Program-made: the position numbers and the translations under genes
The notes under the pieces: model-generated
Databases searched by the model: none
What the model was told of the DNA's origin: nothing
The model's input: the letters and a program-made list of their open reading frames with translations, nothing else
Shown: positions 8,772-18,340 of the stretch, one piece after another
Numbering within the stretch: position 1 is the first letter of the stretch
Layout: each line of letters opens with the position of its first letter
Assembly: GCF_025685565.1 (NCBI RefSeq)
Contig: NZ_JAGSYE010000002.1
Location: 806,001 to 870,000, forward strand
DNA from: Granulicella aggregans
Lineage (GTDB): Bacteria > Acidobacteriota > Terriglobia > Terriglobales > Acidobacteriaceae
DNA length: 64,000 nucleotides
Reading direction: 5' to 3'

Positions 8772-8790
8772 ACCGCGATGCGTTACGAAG

Positions 8791-10422
8791 TTACTTCTTG
8801 TGGACGATGTGCTTGACCTTCTTCTCAACCTTCTTGAAGAGGCTCTCGTCAACCGGCGTAGCGCCGGCCGAGTCGTAGGTCGCTCCAGCAGGGATGAGGG
8901 TGGTGGTTGCGGTCTTGGAGTCGGTGGTTCCCGTGTAGAGAGTTACACGCGATCCGTCGATGCCCTTCTCGGTGACAAGGTAGGCCTTCGCGTTGATGGC
9001 ACGCTCAGCAGCACTCTTGTCGAGCTTCTTCGACTTCATCTCCTTGGCGTCTTCGTTACCAACGATCGCAACCTTCGCGTCGGTGGAACGCTGCAGGCTG
9101 AGAGCGATGGTATCCAAGCAGGCCTTGGCTTCGTTGTCGACACGGACCGGGCGGGCCTTGTCACGTTCGAAGCTGATCGAGCAGAGAGCTGAGGTGGTGG
9201 GAGCCGGCGGCGGCGCAGGAGCGGAGACCGACACCGAGGTGGTTGCCGATGCAGTCTGTCCCTTGTCGTCTACGACGTTGCAGGTGACGGTGATGGTCCC
9301 AGGAGCCGCGCCGGAGGTCGACAGGGTTGCCGTAGAGCTGCTGCCGCTGATCGAACCAGCCGTGGAGCTGTAGCTGTAGGTCAGGGGGCGGTTCTGCGGG
9401 CTCATGCCACTGGCGGTGATGGTCGAGGAGTCGCCGGGTGCGAGGGTGGTCGGGCTAGCCGAGCAGGAGATGGTCGGCGGCTCGAATGCCTTCACGGTGA
9501 AGCTGGCGGTGCAATCCGCGAACTCGCCGGGCTTCTTGCCTTCGGATACGTGACCCTTGACGTTGTAGGTTCCGGGCGCGAGCGACTTGGTGTCGATGTT
9601 ACCTGTGCTCGAAGTGCCGGAGACCGTCACACCGGAGTCACCCGACCAGCTGTACTCGGCCGTCTTCTTCGGGGCGATGTTGGTGGCCGTTCCAGTGACC
9701 GTCACCGGGTCGCCGGGGAATACCGTTGCAGGCGAGACCGCGCAGGCGTAGGTGACGGGCGGAGGAGGAATCACGTGACCGAAGTGAGCCACAATACCGG
9801 TGTTCAGGTCAACCGCGTTGATGTTCGCACGGCCACCGCCAACACCCGGGGTAGGAGCTGCGTTGTAAGGACCGAAGTCTGCGTGAACGTAGCGGTAGTC
9901 AGCCTCAAAGAGACGCAGCGAGAAGCGGTTGTTGAAGTACGGAATGTCGTAGTCCATACCACCGCCAGCCGTCAGGCCAACGCCCCACTGGTAGGGGTTG
10001 TGCGAGAAGCCAGCCGCTGAATCGTCGTTCGGTCCGAGCAGGTCTGCGCCGCCGGCGAGGCCGTGAGCGAAGACGGTAAAGTTCTGCAAGGGAGCGCGGA
10101 AGATCGGACCGGCCGAGATGGTGTAGAGGCTGTCGTTGTTGCCGTCCGGATGGGCTACGAAGACCACTTCGCCGCCGACATACTTGTTGAAGTAGTAGGC
10201 AACGCTGCCGATGGCACCGTAGTTATCGGAGCTGTACTGCACTCCCGAGGGATTGAGCGGGCTGTGCGTGCCGAAGTACGAATACCCCGCGAACACATCC
10301 ACACGCGAGGGATTGGGCCCCATCGGGGCTGCAGTCTGTGCATTGAGGCTTACAGCCCCGATGCTGACTGCGCAGGCAGCCAGTGCGAACCGACCGATAT
10401 TACGAAACGAGCGATGAACCAT
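8791..10422 (-). CDS. OmpA-like envelope protein with Ig-like insert
   Basis: The protein has 543 residues. A signal peptide (residues 1-29, ending SLNAQ) precedes an eight-strand OmpA-type barrel (residues about 38-215, alternating aromatic strands such as VDVFAGYSYFG). A Pro-rich hinge and two Ig/PKD-like domains (about 225-400) follow, then a periplasmic OmpA_C-like domain (about 410-515). In the last, the usual peptidoglycan-binding motif is altered but SAAERAINAKAYLV aligns with its arginine helix. The tail is strongly basic. It probably links the outer membrane to the wall. GGAGGA lies upstream of ATG 10422. The gene appears monocistronic, with the hairpin at 8736-8771 after it. Confidence 0.82.
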   Translation of the reverse strand: MVHRSFRNIGRFALAACAVSIGAVSLNAQTAAPMGPNPSRVDVFAGYSYFGTHSPLNPSGVQYSSDNYGAIGSVAYYFNKYVGGEVVFVAHPDGNNDSLYTISAGPIFRAPLQNFTVFAHGLAGGADLLGPNDDSAAGFSHNPYQWGVGLTAGGGMDYDIPYFNNRFSLRLFEADYRYVHADFGPYNAAPTPGVGGGRANINAVDLNTGIVAHFGHVIPPPPVTYACAVSPATVFPGDPVTVTGTATNIAPKKTAEYSWSGDSGVTVSGTSSTGNIDTKSLAPGTYNVKGHVSEGKKPGEFADCTASFTVKAFEPPTISCSASPTTLAPGDSSTITASGMSPQNRPLTYSYSSTAGSISGSSSTATLSTSGAAPGTITVTCNVVDDKGQTASATTSVSVSAPAPPPAPTTSALCSISFERDKARPVRVDNEAKACLDTIALSLQRSTDAKVAIVGNEDAKEMKSKKLDKSAAERAINAKAYLVTEKGIDGSRVTLYTGTTDSKTATTTLIPAGATYDSAGATPVDESLFKKVEKKVKHIVHKK

Positions 10423-10702
10423 TCGACTATCCTCCGCGGAATTCTTACCAGATTGCAGGCTCTGCTTATTGAAGCCTGTGCAATGTCATTGAAAATAAAG
10501 TGTACCGCAGGGAACCATCCTTTCGGATGGAATCTGCCGCAAGTTAACCATCTGTACTCTAACAACGATTCTCCGGACTACACCTCCAGAAAAATCGCCT
10601 CGTGCCTTTGCAGTAATCGCGTTACGCCTGGGAGCCAGAATTTGTTTCAGTAAAGCAAGCTTGCAATCCAGCAGCATTCCCTGCCATGAGCGCCCCAGCA
10701 AC
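10423..10702. other. Upstream region of the OmpA-like gene
   Basis: A 280-base gap without a gene. It contains a small perfect hairpin (ccatcc 10515-10520, ggatgg 10525-10530), which would lie in a long leader of the OmpA-like transcript. I could not identify a convincing promoter. Small open frames here look like chance. Confidence 0.4.
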
Positions 10703-11320
10703 TCAGGCAAGATTCAAAGTCTTCTTCACGGTGCCCTTCTCGTGCTGTATCTTCTCCTGCAATAGAGTGATGGCGTAGAGCAGCTGTTCGGGCCGCGGCG
10801 GGCACCCTGGAACGTAAATATCGACCGGTATTACCTGGTTGACGCCCTGTAGCAGAGCGTAATTATTGAAGACACCACCCGATGTAGCGCAGGCGCCCAT
10901 CGAGATCACCCACTTGGGCTCGGGCATCTGCTCATAAAGGCGGCGGATGACCGGTGCCATCTTCTGCGAGACGCGGCCAGCAATGATCATCAGGTCGCTT
11001 TGCCGGGGCGAAGGACGGAAGACTTCCGCGCCGAACCTCGCGATGTCGTAACGCGAGCCGCCCATGGACATCATCTCAATGGCGCAGCAGGCGAGTCCGA
11101 AGGTCATAGGCCAAATAGAGTTCTTGCGAACCCAGTTGATGGCCGCGTCCATTGACGCCAGGACGATGCCCTCGGGTTGGTCGTATCCCCAGCTCACCTC
11201 CTGCAGCTTCTGCTGGTTCTTGCCGAAACTGTCCAACGTGCCGAAAAGGTACCGGTCGTTCTTCTGAGAGGCTGCGGTAGACGGGCCGCCGGACGCGATC
11301 TGATCTGCTGGGTTGCTCAT
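10703..11320 (-). CDS. nuoB: NADH-quinone oxidoreductase subunit B
   Basis: The protein has 205 residues and carries the ligands of cluster N2 of respiratory complex I: the adjacent cysteines in [15 protein letters not shown], the cysteine in [10 protein letters not shown], and [24 protein letters not shown] is also diagnostic. The subunit passes electrons to quinone at the peripheral-arm/membrane junction. None of the other nuo genes is beside it. Its upstream neighbour is glnD, transcribed in the same direction, so it is an isolated nuoB, possibly one of two copies in the genome. The N-terminal 40 residues are polar and variable. Confidence 0.95.
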   Translation of the reverse strand: MSNPADQIASGGPSTAASQKNDRYLFGTLDSFGKNQQKLQEVSWGYDQPEGIVLASMDAAINWVRKNSIWPMTFGLACCAIEMMSMGGSRYDIARFGAEVFRPSPRQSDLMIIAGRVSQKMAPVIRRLYEQMPEPKWVISMGACATSGGVFNNYALLQGVNQVIPVDIYVPGCPPRPEQLLYAITLLQEKIQHEKGTVKKTLNLA

Positions 11321-11404
11321 GCTTTTGAGTATAAAACCAGTGTCACCACAACGTTAGTTGAATCTTGGACTAATCGTATGGATGTCGTGAATGGTTGGAA
11401 AGTT

Positions 11405-11432
11405 GGCCCAAGGAAAATCTTTCCGTTGGGCC
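11405..11432 (-). terminator. Hairpin between glnD and nuoB
   Basis: Arms ggcccaa (11405-11411) and ttgggcc (11426-11432) extend inward through ggaaa and tttcc with one bulged base and a 3-base loop. It lies about 60 bases past the glnD stop, on the leftward strand, and so probably separates glnD from nuoB. No strong U-tract follows. Confidence 0.6.
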
Positions 11433-11493
11433 GCATTAACGGCTATCTGGAAGTCGTTCGCGCGGCGAGGGCATCCGCGTCACCACGCAGAGG

Positions 11494-14244
11494 CTACCGT
11501 CCACGATCTTCGATAGCACCGAAAAGGGCCTGGCGAAGCTGGTCCTGTTCCGTGGGCCCCAGTTTCGCCTGGTTCCGCGTGATGTAAAAGACGTCGATCG
11601 CGGTCTCTCCCTCGGTATCGACCAGCGCGACGTCGACATTACATTCGTGTGCCGCCAAGGTGAGGCTTAGAGCGCGCAAGAGACCGGGCGTGTCCTGTGC
11701 CACGACCTGGAGCAGCGTGCTGTGCGAAGAGGCATGGTCGTCGAAGTCAATTCGCGGGGCGACGACCATCATGGGCGGCTTGCGCTTGCCCCGGCGGCGA
11801 CCGTGGAGCAGCGTCTCTACCGGCACCGCACCGGTCACGACGTCGTGAACACTCTGGACGAACCGTTCGCGCTCCGAGACGTTCATCTCAAGCGTGCGGA
11901 AGGCGTCGGTGAAGCGGAAGCTGTCGACGACAACGCCCTGCCTGTTTGAGAAGGCATCTGCGGTGATGATGTTCATGCCCCATGCGGCCAAAGCCCCGGC
12001 CATATTGGCGAAGAGCAGCGGCCGGTCGGGGGTGACCAGCGTGATCTCGTTGACGCTGGGCGAATAAGTGAAATCGAGCTGAACGGGATCCTCAGCGAAG
12101 CGGGCGGAGAGTTCAAAGTGGGCGCGGACCTGCTCCGGCGTTCTGGTGCTGAGATAGCGGGCGGGCAGACCCTCCAGAAACTGTTCCACCTCGTGTCTGC
12201 GTTTGGGGATCATCGCGGTGACGCGAAGGATCTGTTCCCGTTCGCGGCCGGTGCCTACCCGCTCTTCATCGAGATTGCGCTCGAGATAGTTGGAGGTGGC
12301 CAGGTAAAGCCGCCACAGATTTTCTGCCTTCCACGGCGTGAGGGCATCGGGATGGACCGCCTGGATGTCGGCGTAAGTGAAGAGAGTGAGCATGCGCAGC
12401 GCCTCGGGGGTCTGCACTTTGGCTGCAAATCCACGGACGGTGTCGGTGTCGAAGATGTCGCGGCGCAGGGCGGCAGACATCTCCAGATGTCCGCCGATCA
12501 GCCTCAGGACGAGGTTGCTCTCGTACCCATCGAGTTCGAGGCGAGAGAGGACGTTCTGCGCCATGCGGACGCTCTCCTGGGCGTGGTCGCCGTTACTGCG
12601 CCCCTTTCCCGTGTCGTGCAGCAAGGCCACGAGATAAAGCAGGCCGGGCTGCTGCAGGTCGCGAAGAAGCTGGCCGAAGCGGCTGGACCACTCCGACATC
12701 GGGTGATGGGCCGCGGAGGTGGGAGGAGACGGTTGCGTAGGAGCAGGCTGCGTCTCCAGTTCATGGAGCGAGTCAATGAGGACAAAGGTGTGCTCGTCGA
12801 CGGTATAGCGGTGGTAGGCATCCCGGATCACGAGAGCATCGATGCCGTGGAACTCCGGAATGAGGAGTTCGAGAATGCCCAGAGCGTGCATGGAGCGCAG
12901 CGCGCCTCCAGCAAAGTGGCCGGTGAGGATGGTCTCCATGTGCCGCCACAGCGCGGGGCCCTCTTCGAGGTCGGCCGAGAGTAGAGGAAGCGCAAGCGAA
13001 AGCCGCTGCTCAGCTTCGATGCCAAGCCGGAAGCCAGACTCCGCCATGGCACCGAACATGCGAAGAACCGTGTCGGGATCGTTTGCGGGATCCGATCGGC
13101 CGGGCGTGGAATTGGCATCGGAGGCAGGTTCGTCGGCTTCAAAGATCAAAGAACCGCGCACCACGCGGAAACCCTCGCGGCCAGTCTTTTTGCGCTTGCC
13201 CGAGGAGACCTTGTTCTTCATCTCGACCAGCTTCAGGAGTCGGGAAGGTGGCTTCGGCGAAGGTGCCGCGTCGAGCATCTGGACTGTATTGCGTTCCACG
13301 ACGCGAGCATTGCGGAAGTAGAGCCTCATCCAGTAAGCGGCGTCGGGGCTGGGCAGGCCTCTGCGATTCAGTCCGACCGCCGCAGCTGCCGCGGCATCCT
13401 GCGCCTGCCAGTCCAGGGTATTGTCGTCCCGTTCATGCCTCAAGTGAAGGAAGCAGCGCAGTAACTGAAGAAAAGCCACCGCCTCTTGAAACTCCTGACC
13501 ATTGGTACCCGCTTCGAAGATCGACTCGGAGCTTGCGGCGATGCCGATGCCACCCTCCCGTGAACCCGAGAGCAGCCGGGCGATCCAGCCGCAAACATGT
13601 ACGTCGCGCAGGCCGCCAGGACACTCCTTTACGTTGGGCTCGAGATGAAACAGCGTGTCGCCATACTTCGCGTGGCGCGCCAGAGTGAGTTCGACAAGAC
13701 GTCGCAAAATCGCATCGCGGTCGCGGTCGAACATCTTCGCCAGGGCCTGGCTATGTAGCCTTTCGTGAAGTGCGGCATCGCCGCCGAGAGGACGTTGATC
13801 GAGCAGGGCAAGTGCAAACTCCGTATTCTCCGGGTCAAAACGCTCACACTCCGTAAGCTTCCGGGTCTGCGGCGACAACCTTAGTCCACAGTCCCAGAGA
13901 GACTGGCTCATGCGCCGGATAGCGGGCTTTACTGAAGCTTCGAAGACTTTGGCGGGGAGCTTCGGCTCGACAAGAAACATGAGATCTACGTCGGAGTAGG
14001 GAAAGAGCTCGCGGCGACCATATCCACCGATACCTACAAGCGCGATGTTGCAGACAAGCTGCGGCTCGGCGGCGCATGCCTCCGTCCAGAGCGAAGCGAC
14101 CAGCGCATCGACTGCATCCGACCGCGCGCGGACGGTCGCAGCGCCCGAGGCTCCTGCCTCGAAGGCAGACGCAATCTCCAGCATCCTTCGCTGGTATGCT
14201 GCGCGCCTGTCGCCATCCTCTGAAACAGTACGGTCATTGGCCAT
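11494..14244 (-). CDS. glnD: [Protein-PII] uridylyltransferase / uridylyl-removing enzyme
   Basis: The protein has 916 residues, close to family length. The nucleotidyltransferase motif GIGGYGRRELFPYSDVDLMF lies near residues 70-90. The HD-domain motif LLHDTGKGRSNGDH (near 545-560) is the uridylyl-removing site. Two C-terminal ACT domains (about 710-790 and 835-915) sense glutamine. The enzyme uridylylates PII when nitrogen is scarce and reverses this when glutamine is abundant. Its substrate glnB is directly upstream on the same strand, 143 bases away, so the locus is a sensor-effector pair. No clear ribosome-binding site was seen, so the start at 14244 is less certain than the rest. Confidence 0.94.
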   Translation of the reverse strand: MANDRTVSEDGDRRAAYQRRMLEIASAFEAGASGAATVRARSDAVDALVASLWTEACAAEPQLVCNIALVGIGGYGRRELFPYSDVDLMFLVEPKLPAKVFEASVKPAIRRMSQSLWDCGLRLSPQTRKLTECERFDPENTEFALALLDQRPLGGDAALHERLHSQALAKMFDRDRDAILRRLVELTLARHAKYGDTLFHLEPNVKECPGGLRDVHVCGWIARLLSGSREGGIGIAASSESIFEAGTNGQEFQEAVAFLQLLRCFLHLRHERDDNTLDWQAQDAAAAAAVGLNRRGLPSPDAAYWMRLYFRNARVVERNTVQMLDAAPSPKPPSRLLKLVEMKNKVSSGKRKKTGREGFRVVRGSLIFEADEPASDANSTPGRSDPANDPDTVLRMFGAMAESGFRLGIEAEQRLSLALPLLSADLEEGPALWRHMETILTGHFAGGALRSMHALGILELLIPEFHGIDALVIRDAYHRYTVDEHTFVLIDSLHELETQPAPTQPSPPTSAAHHPMSEWSSRFGQLLRDLQQPGLLYLVALLHDTGKGRSNGDHAQESVRMAQNVLSRLELDGYESNLVLRLIGGHLEMSAALRRDIFDTDTVRGFAAKVQTPEALRMLTLFTYADIQAVHPDALTPWKAENLWRLYLATSNYLERNLDEERVGTGREREQILRVTAMIPKRRHEVEQFLEGLPARYLSTRTPEQVRAHFELSARFAEDPVQLDFTYSPSVNEITLVTPDRPLLFANMAGALAAWGMNIITADAFSNRQGVVVDSFRFTDAFRTLEMNVSERERFVQSVHDVVTGAVPVETLLHGRRRGKRKPPMMVVAPRIDFDDHASSHSTLLQVVAQDTPGLLRALSLTLAAHECNVDVALVDTEGETAIDVFYITRNQAKLGPTEQDQLRQALFGAIEDRGR

Positions 14245-14387
14245 AGGAGTCGTGGATGCCGGCTCGATCTCTTCGTTAAACGTTCACTTCTCGCCAGCGC
14301 CGAGCCGGATCCCGGGCGAGTAGGACGGTTGCAGATACACTACACCGGAGATCCGGTACCGCGAGTGTCTTTTGTGAATGCCTTCGC

Positions 14388-14726
14388 CTACAGCGCGATA
14401 TCGCCGCGCTCATCGTTACGGATGCGGATGGCCTCGTCGATCTTCGAGACGAAGATCTTGCCGTCGCCGATCGTGCCGGTGCGCGCGGCCGTGATAATGG
14501 CCTGAATCGCGAGCTCAGCACGTTCGTCGCTGGTGACCAGCTCGAGCTTGACCTTCGGCAGCAGGTCGACCGAGTACTCGCGGCCGCGATAGAACTCGGT
14601 GTGGCCCTTTTGGCGACCGTGACCGCGGGCCTCGAAGATCGTCATCCCTTCGATCCCCATCTCTACCAGGGCGTCTTTCACAGCGTCCAGCTTCGATGGC
14701 TGGATGATTGCCTCAATCTTTGTCAT
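14388..14726 (-). CDS. glnB: Nitrogen regulatory protein PII
   Basis: The 112-residue length is standard. The uridylylation site Tyr51 sits in the T-loop sequence YRGREYSVDLLPK, and TGTIGDGKIFV is the C-terminal signature that contacts ATP and 2-oxoglutarate. The trimer reports energy and carbon/nitrogen state to glutamine synthetase, NtrB or AmtB. The last two are not in this window. GGAGAG precedes the ATG. The gene heads a leftward unit with glnD. GlnB and GlnK cannot be separated by sequence alone; the absence of amtB and the pairing with glnD favour GlnB. Confidence 0.95.
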   Translation of the reverse strand: MTKIEAIIQPSKLDAVKDALVEMGIEGMTIFEARGHGRQKGHTEFYRGREYSVDLLPKVKLELVTSDERAELAIQAIITAARTGTIGDGKIFVSKIDEAIRIRNDERGDIAL

Positions 14727-14850
14727 TTGCTCTCCATCCTTAAAGTAGACGAAACATACGCCACGCGCCGAGCGCAGACAAGGTTTAACTCTGCTTCAGG
14801 GTAAATCTGGCCGGGACAACACTACTCTACGACAAACCGGCGGGTGAAGG

Positions 14851-15894
14851 TTAGCGAGGCGCTGTCGTCGTCGCTACCGGATTTACAGGAGCATCATTCG
14901 CCGAGGCGTATCCGCGCTCTCGCATCCACTTGATCAACAGCTCCGGCCAGACGCTGAGTTGCGGATTGCCTTCTGCCAGTCCTGAGCCGTGGTTTCCATG
15001 CTGAAACAGGTGCATCTCGGCTGGCACGCCCGCTTTCACCAGCGCGGTGTAGAAGGCAACGCTGTTCATGACGGGCACAATTCCATCGTCGGTGGTGGCG
15101 AAGAGGAAGGTCGGCGGCGTGTCTTTGTTGACCTGGGTCTCATCGGACAGGTTGGCGAGCAACGTCTGCGGGGCGTCATCGCCCAGCAAAAATTTGCGCG
15201 AGACGCCATGAGTATTGGGGATGAGCATCGTGATAACGGGATACGCGAGGATTAGAAAGTCGGGGCGGCAGGATGTCTTCTCGATCGCGTCCTGCGACTG
15301 CGGATTTCCTGCGTCGTAATGCGTTCCCGCCGTCGCGGCAAGATGTCCTCCGGCAGAGAACCCCCACATGCCGATGTGATCAGGCGTGATGCTGTAGTCC
15401 GCAGCGTTTTTTCGCACCAAGCGCAACGCCCGCTGGGCGTCGTTGAGCTCGATCGGATGGTGATAGACCGGACCAAGCCGGTACTTTAAGACGAACGCCG
15501 CAACACCGCGGGCGTTCAGCCAGTGCGCGACGTCCTCTCCTTCATGGTGCATGGAGAGGTAGGAATAGCCACCGCCAGGTGCGATGAGAACACCGGTCTT
15601 CGTCGTGTTGTGGGCGGGAAGATAGATAGTCAAAGTGGGGACATCGGCGGGCGTCTTGCCAACTGCCTTGGGAGCTCCCTGGGGCCATAACAAGACGGTC
15701 TTGCCCGTCAGCCCGGCATCGACTTTCGCCTGCACCGGCGTAGGTTTGGAGGCGGCGGGAACAGGTGGCTTCTCCGCAGCCTGGCCGGCAGCAAAGGTAC
15801 TGCCGAGAGCGAGGTGGAACAGCATCGCAGATGTCGCCCGACTAAAAATCCGCCATGAGAGATGGCGATGGCAACCCGAGTTCAAACCCTTCAT
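14851..15894 (-). CDS. Secreted alpha/beta-hydrolase, BD-FAE/esterase type
   Basis: The protein has 347 residues from ATG 15894. A signal segment (about residues 20-42) precedes the catalytic domain. PGGGYSYLSM supplies the oxyanion hole, GFSAGGH the nucleophile serine, DDGIVP the aspartate and HGNHG the histidine. This matches carbohydrate-esterase-like hydrolases annotated as acetylxylan or feruloyl esterases. The reading frame is open upstream to 16068, but that extension overlaps the divergent gmhA gene and lacks protein-like character, so the shorter start is chosen. The role is probably polysaccharide deacylation; the substrate is inferred only from family. Confidence 0.85.
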   Translation of the reverse strand: MKGLNSGCHRHLSWRIFSRATSAMLFHLALGSTFAAGQAAEKPPVPAASKPTPVQAKVDAGLTGKTVLLWPQGAPKAVGKTPADVPTLTIYLPAHNTTKTGVLIAPGGGYSYLSMHHEGEDVAHWLNARGVAAFVLKYRLGPVYHHPIELNDAQRALRLVRKNAADYSITPDHIGMWGFSAGGHLAATAGTHYDAGNPQSQDAIEKTSCRPDFLILAYPVITMLIPNTHGVSRKFLLGDDAPQTLLANLSDETQVNKDTPPTFLFATTDDGIVPVMNSVAFYTALVKAGVPAEMHLFQHGNHGSGLAEGNPQLSVWPELLIKWMRERGYASANDAPVNPVATTTAPR

Positions 15895-15975
15895 ACCACC
15901 AATTCTATGTAAAACTTCAATCTGCGGGTGCGAGCATCTTGAGTCGCTGCCTGTGTTCGCAGGACGGAGATGGGA

Positions 15976-16587
15976 ATGAAGTCGGTAGTACAGAGACAGA
16001 TTGCGCAGTCTATCGCGACGCTCGAAGCGGTGCTGGCAGATGAACGGATCGCCGAGACGCTGGTACAACTAAGCGAGATGACCGCTGCGGCGATGAAGGC
16101 GGGCGGCAAGCTGCTGGTCGCTGGCAATGGAGGCTCAGCAGCCGATGCGCAGCACCTCGTTGCGGAGTTCGTGGGGCGATTGACCATCTCAAGGCCGGCT
16201 TTGCGGGCCATCGCGTTGACTGTGGATACGTCGATTCTGACCGCGGTCGGTAATGACTTTTCTTTCGACTACGTCTTCGAGCGGCAGGTAGAGGCTCTGG
16301 GCACACCCGGTGACATCTTCCTGGGGATCTCCACCTCCGGCAACTCGAAGAACATCGTAAAGGCCGTGAAGCTCGCGAACCAGATGGGGCTGACGACCGT
16401 CGGCTTCAGCGGCAACGGCGGTGGGGTCATGGCGGAGGTTTGTCAACTGAACATCGTCATTCCGTCCTCGACCACCATGAACATCCAGGAGTCTCATCTC
16501 GTGTTGGAGCACATCTATTGCATGCTGGTCGAACTCTGCTACTTCGGTCCGGAGTTCGGCAGCCGGCCTCAAGCGCTCGCCGAGTAA
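15976..16587 (+). CDS. gmhA: Sedoheptulose-7-phosphate isomerase (SIS domain)
   Basis: The protein has 203 residues. The SIS-domain motifs are VAGNGGSAADAQHLVAE, FLGISTSGNSKNIVKA and IQESHLVLEHIYC, with the active-site glutamate and histidine in the last. The enzyme makes D-glycero-D-manno-heptose 7-phosphate for lipopolysaccharide core heptose. DiaA-like proteins share the fold, but the catalytic residues are kept here. An ATG lies 6 bases upstream (15970), but GGAG at 15966-15969 is well spaced only for 15976. The gene is divergent from the esterase, sharing an 81-base intergenic region. Confidence 0.9.
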   Translation: MKSVVQRQIAQSIATLEAVLADERIAETLVQLSEMTAAAMKAGGKLLVAGNGGSAADAQHLVAEFVGRLTISRPALRAIALTVDTSILTAVGNDFSFDYVFERQVEALGTPGDIFLGISTSGNSKNIVKAVKLANQMGLTTVGFSGNGGGVMAEVCQLNIVIPSSTTMNIQESHLVLEHIYCMLVELCYFGPEFGSRPQALAE

Positions 16588-16639
16588 CACTTCCGCCGAG
16601 CTTTCGCCGCCCGGGGAAGGTCACGTATCCTGAGTCGAG

Positions 16640-18256
16640 ATGCCCGAGAGCCAACTTCACTTCGTAGAACTTGTTCTCGTCACCCTGGTCGCGTTCGTTG
16701 CGATTCTCGCCGCGCTGGCGCAGAGGCTGAAAGTCCCTTACCCGATCCTGATGGTGCTGGGCGGGCTTGTCCTCAGCTTCGTTCCCATCTTTCCGAACAT
16801 CTCGCTCCGACCAGACTTCGTCTTCCTGGTCATCCTTCCGCCGCTGCTCTTCGCGGCAGCGCTACAGACGTCGTGGCGCGAGTTCAAGTACAACCTGGTA
16901 AGCATCTCGATGCTTGCCTTCGGGCTTGTTGCTTTCACCGTCGCTGGAGTCGCGGTGGCGGCCCACCTTTTCTTTCCGGGGTTCGACTGGCGGACAGGAG
17001 CCGTTCTCGGTGCTGTGGTGTGCACTACCGACGCCATCGCTGTGGGTGCCATCGCCAAGCGTATCGGCATGCCCCAATATCTCCTGGATATCGTCGAGGG
17101 CGAGAGCCTGCTGAACGATGCTACGGGTCTGCTCGCGCTGGAGTTCAGCGTTGCGCTTGTCGTGTCAGGGACGATTCCGTCGATCGGGCATGGTGTGCTT
17201 CAGCTTCTCTGGATGGTGCTGGGCGGCTGCGTGGCGGGGCTCTTCGTGGGATGGGTCGTGCGCACGATGCAGCGGCCCCTTCAGGGCTCTGCTCTGCAGA
17301 CGATGATCTCGCTCGCAACTCCTTATTGCGCCTACCTGCTTGGCGAGGGCATCCATGCCTCGGGCGTTCTCGCGACTGTAGCTTGCGGGCTCTATCTCGG
17401 ACGTCAGGCCTCGACGACTTATACCTCTGAGGCGCGACTCGACTCGCACGCCGTCTGGAATACGATCGACTTCATCCTGAACGGCCTTGTCTTCATTCTG
17501 ATCGGCTTGCAGCTTCCAGCCGTTCTGCCGGGGATGCGGCCACTCGACTGGCCCCGCTTGCTGACGGCGGCGCTCTCGCTTTCGCTGCTGCTGATCGGCC
17601 TCCGGATGATGTGGATGCTGCCCGGCTCACGCTTTTCAGCGCTGATCCGACGGCGTGTGTTGGGTCAGAACATGGTCCCGCTGAGCGCCCGCCAGGCGAT
17701 CGTAGTGGGTTGGAGCGGGCTGCGTGGAGTGTTGACCCTGGCCGCCGCCCTTTCGTTGCCGGAGACGACGGCAACGGGCGCGCCCTTCCCTCACCGGGAC
17801 ATGATCCTCTTCCTTGCCTTCTCCGTCATCCTGGTGACGCTGGTTGGTCAGGGCCTTACGCTGCCTTGGATCACACGCCGGCTAGGCGTCTGTGCCGCCA
17901 CCAACACCGGGGCCGAGGAGCGGGATGCGCGACGCGCCATGACGCTTGCCGCACTTGCGGAAGTCGAAGCGCTGCGCGCCGCCAAACCCGAGCCGTCCTT
18001 CCAGAGAGCGCTTGAGCTGCTAGACCAGTCCTATAAGCGCCGCCTCGAGCTGATTCAACGCGAGGACGACCAGACGAAGGAGTCTACGCCTTCAAGGTCA
18101 GAGATGGAGACCTTCTCCGGGATCGCAACGCAGGTCCGGGAGGCCGAACGAAAGGAGCTATCGAGGCTGGAGGCCTCAGCGGAGATCGGCGATATGACCC
18201 TTCGCAAGCTGGAGCGGGAGCTGGATCTCATGGATGTCCGATCGCTGCATGGCTGA
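16640..18256 (+). CDS. CPA1 family Na+/H+ antiporter
   Basis: The protein has 538 residues. About twelve transmembrane helices span residues 10-415. The family ion-binding segments are CTTDAIAVGAIAKRIG and EGESLLNDATGLLALEF, the latter with the Asn-Asp pair. GWSGLRGVLTLAAALSLP is the conserved late helix. A charged cytoplasmic tail of about 110 residues, probably helical, follows. The protein exchanges sodium or potassium for protons at the inner membrane to regulate pH and salt. It resembles NhaP/YjcE proteins. It follows gmhA by 52 bases and may be cotranscribed. Confidence 0.9.
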   Translation: MPESQLHFVELVLVTLVAFVAILAALAQRLKVPYPILMVLGGLVLSFVPIFPNISLRPDFVFLVILPPLLFAAALQTSWREFKYNLVSISMLAFGLVAFTVAGVAVAAHLFFPGFDWRTGAVLGAVVCTTDAIAVGAIAKRIGMPQYLLDIVEGESLLNDATGLLALEFSVALVVSGTIPSIGHGVLQLLWMVLGGCVAGLFVGWVVRTMQRPLQGSALQTMISLATPYCAYLLGEGIHASGVLATVACGLYLGRQASTTYTSEARLDSHAVWNTIDFILNGLVFILIGLQLPAVLPGMRPLDWPRLLTAALSLSLLLIGLRMMWMLPGSRFSALIRRRVLGQNMVPLSARQAIVVGWSGLRGVLTLAAALSLPETTATGAPFPHRDMILFLAFSVILVTLVGQGLTLPWITRRLGVCAATNTGAEERDARRAMTLAALAEVEALRAAKPEPSFQRALELLDQSYKRRLELIQREDDQTKESTPSRSEMETFSGIATQVREAERKELSRLEASAEIGDMTLRKLERELDLMDVRSLHG

Positions 18257-18340
18257 ATCACTGCGCCGACTCGACGCGATGGACTCAACTTCCTAAGGCC
18301 TTCACGCATCCATCTATAAGACATCTACTTGAGGAGCGGT

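Noticed and set aside
15895..16068. N-terminal extension of the secreted esterase
   Set aside because: It would overlap gmhA on the other strand and remove the signal peptide from the N-terminus.
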